Positions 45,969-54,900 of a stretch of 64,000 nucleotides of DNA are shown here, in pieces. Positions within the stretch are counted from its first letter, which is position 1; every line of letters begins with the position of its first letter. Source of the DNA: Amorphoplanes friuliensis DSM 7358 (lineage in GTDB: Bacteria; Actinomycetota; Actinomycetes; Mycobacteriales; Micromonosporaceae); assembly GCF_000494755.1 (NCBI RefSeq), contig NC_022657.1, positions 1,650,001-1,714,000 of the forward strand. Direction: 5' to 3'. A program made the translations under genes and the position numbers. The notes beneath the pieces were generated by a model, which worked only from the letters and a program-made list of their open reading frames with translations, searched no databases and was not told where the DNA came from.

Positions 45969-47246
45969 GTGCGAAACCCCGATGCGAGCGCCAGACTGCG
46001 GACCCTCCTGGTCCCTTCCCCGGTACGCGAGAGTGCCGCCTCGTCGTACCCGGCGGGCTCGCCCTGGGCCGGGGCGCCGGGCTCGATACCTGATCGTGAA
46101 GCCGGAGTTGTTCGCGCGGCTCCTGCGCCTTCCGCTTCGTCCGGCCTTCCTGCACCCACTGCGGTGGCGCGGCCGGGAACGCTGTCGGCGGCGTCCGTCG
46201 GTTCGGTGCCGCCTGTTTCGCTTGCTTCCGAAGGGCCTGCTGGTTCCGGGTGGCCGCAGCCGGGAGGACCACCGCTGACCTGGAACGACCTGCTGCCGGG
46301 ATGGCCCGACGACGTGACGCTCGAGCCCGACGATCCCGGCCGGCCGGACGAGCCGCCGGCACCAGCGCCGCGTGCGATGACTCCCGAGGAGCTCGCCTAC
46401 CGCCCGGCGTGGGCGGCGGCCGAGACGAGCGCACGCCGCCAGATCCGTCCGCCGTCTCCCTACGGAAGCGAGCCCTCGGACCTTTCACCGCCCGGCGTTT
46501 CTCCCGCCGGCCCCTCTCTGACCGGCCGACCTTCTCTCGGCGTCGACGACCTCGACTCCGACGCTTTCGAAGATCCGCTCACCGGGGCCGGAGCGTTCGA
46601 CGCTGCGCCGCGATCACGGCTGGGCGCCTTCGATCCGGGCAAACGCGGCGCGCGGGCACTGGCCGCCGTTGCGGTGATCGTGGTGCTGGTCGCTGCGTTC
46701 CTGGCCTGGCGTGCGCGACCGCGTGTCGACCCAGTCGTGCCGCCGGTGGTCGACTCCGTGGCCACGGACGCGCCGTTTGCCGACATCAGCGGGTCCACAG
46801 CTGCTTCCGGGCCGGTCGAGGTGGTGGTGGCCGTCGGCGGAAAGGTCCGCAAGCCCGGCCTCGTGCAGCTACCGCCCGGAGCCCGCGTCGCGGACGCCCT
46901 CAAGGCCGCGGGCGGCGCCAACCCCGGCGTGGACGTCGCACCCCTGAACCTGGCCCGCAAAGTAACCGACGGCGAACTCATCATGGTCGGCGTCCCCCTC
47001 CCGCCCGGTGCCGCCGGACCGGCCGCCCCGGCCGGACCCGGTCAGCCGGGGGCGGGCCCGGTCAACCTCAACACCGCCACCCTGGCCGACCTCGACACCC
47101 TCCCCGGCGTCGGCCCCGTCCTGGCCCAGCGCATCCTCGACGCCCGGGACGCCCAGGGTGGTTTCAAGGCCGTCGCGGATCTCCGCAAGGTGCAGGGCAT
47201 CGGCACCAGCCGCTTCGACCAGCTCAAAGACCTGGTGACGGTGTGA
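45969..47246 (+). CDS. comEA: ComEA-like DNA-binding protein with long N-terminal extension
   Basis: This is a 425-residue protein. The first 225 residues are cytoplasmic, Pro/Ser/Ala-rich and disordered. One transmembrane segment (ALAAVAVIVVLVAAFLAW, about 229-246) follows. Outside lie an SLBB domain (about 280-335, VEVVVAVGGKVRKPGLVQLP) and a helix-hairpin-helix domain (about 355-425, VNLNTATLADLDTLPGVGPVLAQRI) that binds DNA. ComEA feeds DNA to the ComEC channel. Canonical ComEA is about 200 residues, so the extension is notable. It is coupled to comEC by a GTGTGA overlap. Confidence 0.92.
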   Translation: MRNPDASARLRTLLVPSPVRESAASSYPAGSPWAGAPGSIPDREAGVVRAAPAPSASSGLPAPTAVARPGTLSAASVGSVPPVSLASEGPAGSGWPQPGGPPLTWNDLLPGWPDDVTLEPDDPGRPDEPPAPAPRAMTPEELAYRPAWAAAETSARRQIRPPSPYGSEPSDLSPPGVSPAGPSLTGRPSLGVDDLDSDAFEDPLTGAGAFDAAPRSRLGAFDPGKRGARALAAVAVIVVLVAAFLAWRARPRVDPVVPPVVDSVATDAPFADISGSTAASGPVEVVVAVGGKVRKPGLVQLPPGARVADALKAAGGANPGVDVAPLNLARKVTDGELIMVGVPLPPGAAGPAAPAGPGQPGAGPVNLNTATLADLDTLPGVGPVLAQRILDARDAQGGFKAVADLRKVQGIGTSRFDQLKDLVTV

Positions 47247-49654
47247 CCACCCGTCCCCGTTCACCGGAACTCAGTGCGCCGGATCGCCGGCCGCCGGACC
47301 TTCGGCTGGCTGGGTTTGCGGTTGCTCTCTGGCTTGCTTCGCTTGCCTCGCTGTATCTGTCCGCCCGCATGGGACTTGTCATCGGCGGCGTAGCTCTTGC
47401 AGCGGCAGGCGGGACGGTCCTGGCTGGACTTCGTCGTGGCCCGGGTCAGTCACCCCGCGAGCGCACTGGTCTCGATGTGGGGGCGGTGAGGTGGGTGGTC
47501 GTGGCCGCTCTGCTCGGGTGTGGGTGCGGGGCTGTTGCGACCGCGGCGCGGGTGAGTGTGCGGGAGGCGGGGCCTTTGGTGGCGCTTGTGGAGGAGGAGG
47601 CGCGCGTACGGGTGGAGCTTGTGGTGCGGGATGATCCGCGGGCTTTGCGGGGGTCGCCGGGGTTGCCGCCCACCTATCTGGTTTCGGTTGATCTCACCGC
47701 GGTGCATCCGGACGGCGCGCCGCGGGTGCGGCTCGAGGCGCGTGGGCTGGTGCTCGGGTCCGATCCTGGTTGGAAGGTGCTGCTGCCGGGGCAGCGGGTT
47801 TTGGCCACGGGCCGGTTGATGGCACCGCGCGGTGGTGACCTGAAGGCCGCGGTGCTGTCGGTCAAGGACCCGCCGGAGTTGCAGGGGCGTTCGTCGTGGG
47901 CGCAGCGGGCGGCCGGTGTGCTGCGGGCCGGGTTGCAACGGGCGTGCGCGCCGCTGCCCGACGATGTCGGCGGGCTGCTTCCCGGGCTTGTCGTCGGGGA
48001 CACCAGCCGACTCGATCCGGCGTTGGAGGAAGACTTTCGCGAGACCGGGATGACCCATTTGAACGCCGTAAGTGGGGCAAATGTGGCAATCATCCTGGGT
48101 GTAGTGCTCTTCGCCGTGCGGTGGACGCGGGCCGGGCCCGTTGTCATCGCGGTCGTCTGTGCGGTGGCGCTGGTCGGCTTTGTGATTCTGGCGCGGCCGT
48201 CGCCGAGTGTGGTGCGGGCTGCGGCGATGGGCGCGATCGGGCTGCTCGGGCTGGCGGCGGGGCGTCCTCGGGCGGCATTGCCCGCGCTGGCCGCCGGTGT
48301 CGCCGTACTGATTGTTGTCGACCCTGAGCTGGCCGGTGATGTGGGTTTTGCCTTGTCCGTGCTGGCCACGAGCGGGTTGCTGCTGCTCGCTCCTAAGTGG
48401 CGCGACGCGTTGCGGAGTCGTGGATGGCCGCCCGGTGCGGCCGAAGCCCTGGCCGTGCCCGCCGCCGCGCAGGTTGCGTGCGGCCCCGTCGTGGCCGGGA
48501 TCTCGGGATCGGTGAGTCTGGTCGCGGTGCCGGCGAACCTGCTGGTGGTTCCGGCGATCGCGCCCGCGACGCTGCTCGGGGTTTCCGCCGCCGTGCTGTC
48601 GCCGATCTGGCCGGCGGGAGCCGAGTTCACCGCGTGGGTCGGGCAGTGGCCCGCCCGCTGGCTGGTTGTTGTTGCGACCTACGGCGCGCGGGTGCCTGCC
48701 GGTGCGCTGCCGTGGCCCGGTGGGGTGCTGGGGGCGGTGCTGCTGGGTGTGGTCACGGTGGCGTTGCTCCTCGCCGCGCGGCGGCCCGTGGTGCGGCGGC
48801 TGGTTGCCGTGCTGGCGGTGGGGGCGATGCTCGGGACTCTGCCCGTACGCGTGCTGGCGTCGGGCTGGCCGCCGCCGCGCTGGCTGGTCGTCGCTTGTGC
48901 GGTGGGGCAGGGGGACGCCGTGGTGTTGCCTGCGGGGGCGGGACGGGCTGTGGTCGTGGACGCCGGGCCGGAGCCGACACCGGTCGACCACTGTCTGCGG
49001 CGGCTCGGGGTGCGGCACGTTGTGCTCTTTGTGGTCAGTCACTTTCATGTGGACCACATCGGTGGGGTGGCCGGCGTCTTCCGGAACAGGACCGTGTCGG
49101 CCGTCATCACACCCGACTGGCCCGAGCCGCCCGGTGGGCGCGCGCTGGTCGCCGCGCAGGCCGCCGGTGCGCGTACGCCGGTGCTGGCGGTCAAGCCCGG
49201 CTGGTCGTACGCGGTGGGTGGCCTCGAGGTGACCGTGGTCGGGCCGTACGAGCCGTTGCGGGGCACTAACTCGGACCCGAACAACAACTCGCTGGTGCTC
49301 CGGGCGCGGGTCGGTGGGCGGACGGTGCTGCTGCCCGGTGACGCCGAGACCGAGGAGCAGCAGGAACTCCTCGACCACCTCGGACCCGCCGCCGTACGCG
49401 CCGACGTGCTGAAAGTCGCGCACCACGGCAGCGCGTACCAGCTGCCGGAGTTTGTCGACGCCGTCGATCCCGCGGTGGCGCTCGTCTCCGTGGGGCTCGG
49501 CAACGACTACGGGCACCCGAACGCCGGGCTGCTCGCGCGGCTCAGCCGGGGTGGGGCGCGTGTGCTGCGTACCGATGAAGGGGGTGACCTGGCCGCGGTC
49601 AGCGTGGGTGACGGGCTGGCGGTTGTCGCCCGGGGGGACCCGCCGGCGCCCTGA
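47243..49654 (+). CDS. comEC: ComEC/Rec2 family DNA channel protein
   Basis: This 803-residue membrane protein has two hydrophobic segments at the N-terminus and a DUF4131-type external domain (about 85-200). The competence core has GLVVGDTSRLDP and MTHLNAVSGANVAI and many helices (about 240-540). A C-terminal metallo-beta-lactamase domain has SHFHVDHIGG (about 598-607), LPGDAE and VAHHGS. In competent bacteria it imports single strands. No evidence shows competence here. GTG 47243 overlaps the comEA stop; the longer ORF read-back is in another gene's frame. Confidence 0.95.
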   Translation: MTTRPRSPELSAPDRRPPDLRLAGFAVALWLASLASLYLSARMGLVIGGVALAAAGGTVLAGLRRGPGQSPRERTGLDVGAVRWVVVAALLGCGCGAVATAARVSVREAGPLVALVEEEARVRVELVVRDDPRALRGSPGLPPTYLVSVDLTAVHPDGAPRVRLEARGLVLGSDPGWKVLLPGQRVLATGRLMAPRGGDLKAAVLSVKDPPELQGRSSWAQRAAGVLRAGLQRACAPLPDDVGGLLPGLVVGDTSRLDPALEEDFRETGMTHLNAVSGANVAIILGVVLFAVRWTRAGPVVIAVVCAVALVGFVILARPSPSVVRAAAMGAIGLLGLAAGRPRAALPALAAGVAVLIVVDPELAGDVGFALSVLATSGLLLLAPKWRDALRSRGWPPGAAEALAVPAAAQVACGPVVAGISGSVSLVAVPANLLVVPAIAPATLLGVSAAVLSPIWPAGAEFTAWVGQWPARWLVVVATYGARVPAGALPWPGGVLGAVLLGVVTVALLLAARRPVVRRLVAVLAVGAMLGTLPVRVLASGWPPPRWLVVACAVGQGDAVVLPAGAGRAVVVDAGPEPTPVDHCLRRLGVRHVVLFVVSHFHVDHIGGVAGVFRNRTVSAVITPDWPEPPGGRALVAAQAAGARTPVLAVKPGWSYAVGGLEVTVVGPYEPLRGTNSDPNNNSLVLRARVGGRTVLLPGDAETEEQQELLDHLGPAAVRADVLKVAHHGSAYQLPEFVDAVDPAVALVSVGLGNDYGHPNAGLLARLSRGGARVLRTDEGGDLAAVSVGDGLAVVARGDPPAP

Positions 49655-49725
49655 CCTGCGCTGTCACATCGTCGTGGGGCGGCTCGTCCTTGCTCTCGGA
49701 AGCACGATGAACGAAGGAGGCAGCG

Positions 49726-50460
49726 ATGAAGGTCGCAGTGGCAGGCGGCACCGGGCTGACGGGACGGCACGTCATCGAGGTGCTGACGGCCGCCGGACAC
49801 GAGCCCGTGGTGCTGGCCCGGTCGGCGGGTGCGGACCTGATGACCGGCGCGGGGCTGGACGCCGCGCTCGACGGGGTGGACGCGACGATCGACGTGAGCA
49901 ACGTGACGACGATGAACCGTGACGTCGCGATGCGGTTCTTCGGCACGGCCGGGCGCAACCTGCTCGACGCCGCCGCCCGCGCCGGGGTGCGGCACCACGT
50001 CGCCCTGTCGATCGTCGGCGTCGACCGGGTCAAGACGGGCTATTACCAGGGGAAGCTGCACCAGGAGCAGGTCGTCCGGGAGGGACCTGTGCCGTGGACG
50101 GTGCTGCGGGCGACACAGTTCCACGAGTTCGCCGGGCAGTTGCTGGAGCGGGTGCGTGGCCCGCTGGCGGTGGTGCCGCGGATGACCGTGCAGCCGATCG
50201 CCGTCCGGGAGGTCGCCGAGGCGCTCGTCGAGATCGTGGCCGGCGAGCCGCAGAAGGCCGCGCCCGACCTGGCCGGGCCGCAGGTCGAGTCGCTGGTCGA
50301 CATGGCGCGGCGGCTCATCCGGGCCGGTGGCAGCCGGCGGCGTCCGGTCGTTCCGCTGTGGTTGCCGGGACCGATGGCCTCCGGTGGCCTGCTGCCCACC
50401 GGACCCGGATCCCGGGGCGTGCTGACCTTCGAGCAGTGGCTCGGCGAGGGGCGCCGATGA
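49726..50460 (+). CDS. NAD(P)-binding atypical SDR / NmrA-like protein
   Basis: This 244-residue Rossmann-fold protein begins MKVAVAGGTGLTGRHVIEVL (GxxGxxG dinucleotide motif) and has SIVGVDRVKTGYYQGKLHQEQVV, where YxxxK is the SDR-like pair, and VPWTVLRATQFHEF. This fits the NAD(P)H-binding, quinone-reductase or sugar epimerase-like group. The substrate is unknown. A very strong ribosome binding site GAAGGAGGCAGCG precedes the ATG. Confidence 0.9.
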   Translation: MKVAVAGGTGLTGRHVIEVLTAAGHEPVVLARSAGADLMTGAGLDAALDGVDATIDVSNVTTMNRDVAMRFFGTAGRNLLDAAARAGVRHHVALSIVGVDRVKTGYYQGKLHQEQVVREGPVPWTVLRATQFHEFAGQLLERVRGPLAVVPRMTVQPIAVREVAEALVEIVAGEPQKAAPDLAGPQVESLVDMARRLIRAGGSRRRPVVPLWLPGPMASGGLLPTGPGSRGVLTFEQWLGEGRR

Positions 50461-50555
50461 CGGTTCGCGCAGCGTTCACGCCGTGGCCGGACTGAGCTGT
50501 ATCGGTGATCATCAAGGTCGTCGTAATGTCTGCGTAACCTCGGAAAGGCTGACGC

Positions 50556-52973
50556 ATGTCGATGTCCCGTGTACGTGCCGTGCTGGCCGGGACCGTGGGG
50601 GCGGTCCTGGTCGTGACGCTCGCCCCCGCGCTGCCGGTCGTGGCCGCACCCGCTCCGGTGCCGCTGGTCGGTGACCCGGCGAGCTATGTGGACCCGTTTG
50701 TCGGGACCACACGCGGCGGCAACACCTGGCCCGGTGCGACACGGCCGTTCGGCATGATCGCGTGGAGCCCGACGAACACCACCGGCGACCAGACCACCGC
50801 GCCGGCGTCGAACGGTTACGACTACAACGTGACCAAGCTGCGCGGCTTCAGCCTCACCCACGTCAACGGCGCCGGCTGCAGCCCGGGAGCGGCCGGCGAC
50901 GTGCCGATCATGCCGTACGTGGGAGACGTGACGACCTCGCCGACCGCGGACACCCGCGACCAGCAGTACGCGTCGACGTTCTCGCACGCCAACGAGTCGG
51001 CGAGCCCCGGCCGGTACACCGTCGGGCTGGACAACGGCGTACGCACCGATCTGGCCGTGAGCACGCGGGCGGGCATCGGGAACTTCGCGTTCCCCGCGGG
51101 CTCGGCGGCGAATCTGTTGTTCCGCACCTCGAACTCGCTCAACGGCAGCGAGGACGCGCAGATCACCATCGACGCCGCCACCCGTACGGTGACCGGGTCG
51201 GTGCTGACCGGAGGCTTCTGCGGGCGGCGCGGCAACGGTGGCGGGGCCACCAACCCGAACCGGCGGTCGTACTACCGGCTGTACTTCAGTGCTGCGTTCG
51301 ATCGCGACTTCGCGCGTACCGGGACGTGGCAGAACGCGACCGTCACGCCGGGCGGGACCACCACGACCGGGGGAGAGGGTTATCTCACCGGCGCCGACCG
51401 GGCCGGCAAGGGCTCGGGCGGCTGGGTCGGTTTTGACACCGCCACCGGCGGCGACGTGCGGATGCGGGTCGGGATCTCGTACGTGAGCGCGGCCGGCGCC
51501 GCGGCCAACCGTGACGCGGAAGTGCCTGTCGCCGCGACCGTCGACTCCGTCGCGGCTGCCACCCGGGACGCGTGGAACACCGAACTGAAGCGCATCCAGG
51601 TCGGTGGTGGCACGGAGGCCCGCACGAGTGCCTTCTACACCGCGGTCTACCACTCGCTGATGCAGCCGCAGACCATGAACGACCTCGACGGCCGCTACCT
51701 CGGTGCTGACCTGCAGGTGCACAGCATCCGGGCCGGGCAGCGAGCGGCGTACGGGACCTTCTCGGGCTGGGACCAGTACCGTGCGCAGATCCAGCTGCTG
51801 GCCCTGCTGCGGCCCGACGTCGCCGGTGACATGGCGCAGTCGATGCTCGACTTCGCCGCGCAGAACAACGGCATCTGGGACCGGTGGCTGCACCTCGGCG
51901 CCCCCACGCACGTCATGACGGGTGACCCGGCCGCGCCGACGCTGGCCACGTACTACGCGATGGGTGCGCGCAACTTCGACGTCGACGGCGCGCTCACGTC
52001 GCTGGTCAAGCAGGCGACGGTGCAGAACCCGGACGCGCTCTCCGACGCTGGCTGCCCGGGACAGTGCCTGGGGCAGCGGCCGACCCTGAACACGTACCTG
52101 GCGCTGAAGTACGCGGCGAACGACATCTGCCACTGCTGGGGCGGTGCGGCGGAGACGCTGGAGAACTCCCTCGCCGACTTCTCGCTGGCGATGTGGGCGC
52201 AGCGGACCGGGCGCAACGACCTGTACCGCCAGCTGCTGCCGCGCGGTGACTACTGGAAGAACACGTTCAACCCTGCGGTCGGGTACCAGGCGGCGCGGCG
52301 GGCGGACGGGAGCTGGCAGAGCGGCTTCACCCCGGCCACGGACGTCGGCTTCGCGCAGGGCTCCAGTGCGACGTACACGTGGATGGTGCCGCAGGACGTG
52401 TCCGGGCTGGCCACGCTCATGGGCGGCCGTCCGGCGGCGGCAACACGGCTCGACGGCTTCTTCCACGACGAGAACGGCAACTGGGCGGTCCTCGGCGGCA
52501 ACGCCCTGCGCTACGACCCGACCAACGAGCCCGGCATCCACGCGCCCTGGCTCTACAACGGTCTCGGACAACCCTGGAAGACCCAGGAGACAGTGCGGCA
52601 GATCGTCGACACCGCGTACGGGACAGGGCCCGGCGGCCTGCCCGGCAACGACGACCTGGGCACGATGAGCGCCTGGTACGTGTTCGCGGCGATCGGCATG
52701 TTCCCGCAGGTGCCGGGGCGTGCGGAGCTGCTCCTCGGCAGCCCGGTCTTCACCCGTGTGGTGATCGGCCGCAGCAACGGCGTCAAGCTAACGATCAACG
52801 CCGGCACCACCGACAAGTACGTGCAGAGCGTCCAGCTCAACGGGTCGGCGCTGCGGCGGTCGTGGCTGCCGGAGTCCTACCTGCAGCGTGGCGGCACGGT
52901 GACCTTCAAGCTCGGCCCCACCGCGAACAAGACCTGGGCGACCGCGCCGTCCGACCTGCCCCGGGATTTCTGA
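50556..52973 (+). CDS. glycoside hydrolase family 92 (alpha-mannosidase-like), secreted
   Basis: This 805-residue protein has a Sec-type signal peptide of about 36 residues, with Ala-rich cleavage near PVVAAPAP. The GH92 hallmark YVDPFVGTTRGGNTWPGATRPFGM follows. The catalytic half includes FSGWDQYRAQIQLLAL, a Cys-containing CHCWGGAAETL and PGNDDLGTMSAWYVFAAIGMFP, which holds the acid/base region. GH92 enzymes are calcium-dependent exo-alpha-mannosidases, so mannan or glycoprotein breakdown outside the cell is likely. It is followed, 2 bp after the stop, by hairpin element copy B. Confidence 0.94.
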   Translation: MSMSRVRAVLAGTVGAVLVVTLAPALPVVAAPAPVPLVGDPASYVDPFVGTTRGGNTWPGATRPFGMIAWSPTNTTGDQTTAPASNGYDYNVTKLRGFSLTHVNGAGCSPGAAGDVPIMPYVGDVTTSPTADTRDQQYASTFSHANESASPGRYTVGLDNGVRTDLAVSTRAGIGNFAFPAGSAANLLFRTSNSLNGSEDAQITIDAATRTVTGSVLTGGFCGRRGNGGGATNPNRRSYYRLYFSAAFDRDFARTGTWQNATVTPGGTTTTGGEGYLTGADRAGKGSGGWVGFDTATGGDVRMRVGISYVSAAGAAANRDAEVPVAATVDSVAAATRDAWNTELKRIQVGGGTEARTSAFYTAVYHSLMQPQTMNDLDGRYLGADLQVHSIRAGQRAAYGTFSGWDQYRAQIQLLALLRPDVAGDMAQSMLDFAAQNNGIWDRWLHLGAPTHVMTGDPAAPTLATYYAMGARNFDVDGALTSLVKQATVQNPDALSDAGCPGQCLGQRPTLNTYLALKYAANDICHCWGGAAETLENSLADFSLAMWAQRTGRNDLYRQLLPRGDYWKNTFNPAVGYQAARRADGSWQSGFTPATDVGFAQGSSATYTWMVPQDVSGLATLMGGRPAAATRLDGFFHDENGNWAVLGGNALRYDPTNEPGIHAPWLYNGLGQPWKTQETVRQIVDTAYGTGPGGLPGNDDLGTMSAWYVFAAIGMFPQVPGRAELLLGSPVFTRVVIGRSNGVKLTINAGTTDKYVQSVQLNGSALRRSWLPESYLQRGGTVTFKLGPTANKTWATAPSDLPRDF

Positions 52974-52975
52974 GC

Positions 52976-53073
52976 ACGGACCTGGCAGGGTCCGGGTGTC
53001 CGTTCATGAGCCGCCAGGCGATTGGACACCCGGGCCCGGTGTCCGCGGGAGCGACGGTTGGTGACATGCAGTG
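52976..53073 (+). repeat. dispersed hairpin element with conserved 22-nt loop, copy B
   Basis: The arms are 52988-53001 (GGGTCCGGGTGTCC) and 53024-53037 (GGACACCCGGGCCC), paired at all 14 positions counting one G-T wobble. The loop at 53002-53023 contains TCATGAGCCGCCAGGCGATT, as in copies A and C. It lies just beyond the GH92 stop codon, in the same sense as the gene. Confidence 0.8.
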
Positions 53074-53281
53074 ACCGTGGCAATCCGAAGGTGGGTAGGA
53101 CGACACGCCCGGATTAGTCCGAGCGTGCGATTCGACCCCGGGCGATCGGTTCGGATCTGCGTCGGCGCGGGCCGGCGGCGCAAGGCAGACATTCAGCCTG
53201 ATCGAGAACCATTACGGTCCGGAGCGCATGGTGGTTCACCGATATGTCGGGTTTCGCGTTGTGTGCTTCGAGCCCGGCGCT
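53074..53281. other. intergenic region upstream of holA, no gene
   Basis: These 208 bp between element copy B and the holA leader hold no credible gene. I see no clear terminator or RNA motif. The sequence contains AT-rich patches near 53205-53215 and 53240-53250 that may be promoter parts. Confidence 0.5.
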
Positions 53282-53287
53282 AAGGAG
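53282..53287 (+). promoter_or_regulatory. ribosome binding site of a possible leader peptide
   Basis: AAGGAG lies 6 nt before the GTG at 53294 and 44 nt before the preferred holA start. It fits the small ORF and not holA itself. Confidence 0.45.
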
Positions 53288-53293
53288 TGAGCC

Positions 53294-53335
53294 GTGCGAA
53301 AGCGTCAGACCTTCGTGCGAAGATTTCGGACGTGA
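53294..53335 (+). CDS. possible 13-residue leader peptide coupled to holA
   Basis: GTG 53294 opens a frame encoding VRKRQTFVRRFRT (first residue Met in vivo), five of whose 13 residues are Arg. It has a perfect Shine-Dalgarno AAGGAG at 6-nt spacing, and its TGA stop (53333-53335) overlaps the GTG start of holA (53332-53334). The overlap would couple translation. It is very short, so the call rests on the ribosome binding site and the overlap alone. Confidence 0.35.
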   Translation: MRKRQTFVRRFRT

Positions 53336-54306
53336 ACACCGCGCCTCCCGCCTCCTTACTGCTCGTCCAAGGCGACGAGGAGCTGCTGGCCGCCCGGGCG
53401 ATCACCGCGGCGGTCGACGCGGCGCGGGCGGAGGAGCCCGGCGCCGACGTCCGTGAGTACGAGGCGGGTGCCCTCAGCGCCGGTGAGGTCGCCGAGATGC
53501 TCAGCCCGTCGCTGTTCGGCGGCCGGCGGGTGCTGGTGATCCGTAGCGGGCAGGACGCGCGCAAGGACCTCGCCGCCGCCCTGCTGGCCTATGCGAAAAA
53601 TCCCGATCCCGATGTCACGCTGATCGTCGCGCACCCGGGCGGTGCCAAGGGCAAGGCCTTTGCGGACGGTCTCCGCACCGCCGGCGCCACCGTCGTGCCC
53701 GTGGCCAAGCTCAAGGGTGACCGCGAGCGGATCGCCTTTGTCCGTGACGAGTTCCGGCGCAACGGAGGCCGCTGCGACGAGCAGTCGGCGGCGGCGCTGC
53801 TCGCGGCGGTGGGCACCGACCTCCGCGAGATCGCGGCGGCCTGCTCACAGCTGCTCGCCGACACCGACGGCAAGATCAGCCCGGCGGTGGTCGCGCGTTA
53901 CTACAAGGGCCGCGCCGAGGTCAGCGGTTTCGCCGTGGCCGACGCGGCCATGGTCGGCGACTTGCCCGGCGCCCTCGAAGCGTTGCGCTGGGCCCTGCAC
54001 GTCGGCGTCGACCCGGTGCCGATCGCCGACGCCATCGCCGACGGTGTCCGCACGGTGGCGCGGGTGGCTTCGGCGGGCCGCGGCAACCCGTACCAGATGG
54101 CCAGCTCCCTCGGCATGCCCGCCTGGAAGATCCAGAAGGCCCAGGAACGCAGCCGCGGCTGGACCCCGGAGGCCCTGGTCGACGCGATGCGCGCAGCCGC
54201 CGACTGCAACGCCGCGGTCAAGGGTGGCGCCGAGGACCGCGGCTACGCCCTGGAGCAGGCCGTTTTTGCCGTCGCCGCCGCGCGCCACTCCGGAGGTGCC
54301 CGATGA
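53332..54306 (+). CDS. holA: DNA polymerase III subunit delta
   Basis: This 324-residue clamp-loader subunit opens the beta clamp. SLLLVQGDEELLAARAI begins the AAA-like fold, and the GGRRVLVIRSG and LKGDRERIAFVRDE regions and a C-terminal helical collar domain (about 195-324) are visible. GTG 53332 is chosen for the overlap with the leader ORF and because it begins near the fold. GTG 53287 in frame would overlap a Shine-Dalgarno sequence and add 15 residues. An AAGATT hexamer (53320-53325) also lies close upstream. It overlaps the next gene (ATGA). Confidence 0.92.
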   Translation: MNTAPPASLLLVQGDEELLAARAITAAVDAARAEEPGADVREYEAGALSAGEVAEMLSPSLFGGRRVLVIRSGQDARKDLAAALLAYAKNPDPDVTLIVAHPGGAKGKAFADGLRTAGATVVPVAKLKGDRERIAFVRDEFRRNGGRCDEQSAAALLAAVGTDLREIAAACSQLLADTDGKISPAVVARYYKGRAEVSGFAVADAAMVGDLPGALEALRWALHVGVDPVPIADAIADGVRTVARVASAGRGNPYQMASSLGMPAWKIQKAQERSRGWTPEALVDAMRAAADCNAAVKGGAEDRGYALEQAVFAVAAARHSGGAR

Positions 54307-54854
54307 CCCGGTCCCGCCGCGCCGGTCTGTCCCGCGACGAGGCCCGTCAGCAGCCGCTCTACGCCCGCATGCTCGGGCTGCAATACCTGGCGCCCGGTGG
54401 TTTCCTCTGCTTCGTGTTCCTCGAGGGGGCCGTCGCCCTGGGCATCCTGCTGGCCCTGGCCGAACTGGTCAGCTGGTGGGGTGTGCTCGTCCTGCCGCTG
54501 ACGGTCGCGGTCATGGTCAAGCTGAACGACGTGGTGGCGGGATCCCTGATCCGCACCCCGGCCACGCCGCCCGCCGAACGCCAGGCCAAGCCTCGAGGGT
54601 CGAAAACCGTCCGGCTGCCGGCTTCGGTGATCGCGGCTGCGCGCGCTGAAGCACCGGCTCTGCGCCCCGCGGCGCTGCGCCCGCAGACGGCTGCGGTGCC
54701 GGGCGGCCCGATCGGTGATCAATGGACACCACCGCCGATGGGCGCGATCGACGCGAATGCACTGAACGGCCCGCCGGTCGCGCGACAGCGGGCGGAGCAG
54801 CTCGACGAGCCGCAGCAACGCGCCCGCCAGTCGGCCGCCCGCCGCTACGAGTGA
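54303..54854 (+). CDS. small membrane protein of unknown function
   Basis: This 183-residue protein has a basic N-terminus, two adjacent transmembrane segments (about 33-53 and 56-76) and a long hydrophilic, Pro/Ala/Arg-rich tail that is probably cytoplasmic. I recognise no family. The ATG overlaps the holA stop (ATGA), so it is made from the same mRNA. It is followed by the repeat region at 54901-55040. Confidence 0.8.
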   Translation: MTRSRRAGLSRDEARQQPLYARMLGLQYLAPGGFLCFVFLEGAVALGILLALAELVSWWGVLVLPLTVAVMVKLNDVVAGSLIRTPATPPAERQAKPRGSKTVRLPASVIAAARAEAPALRPAALRPQTAAVPGGPIGDQWTPPPMGAIDANALNGPPVARQRAEQLDEPQQRARQSAARRYE

Positions 54855-54900
54855 CGCCCCGAGCCGCGCCCACCGACCGGTGAGCCGGGTCGGTGGCTGC

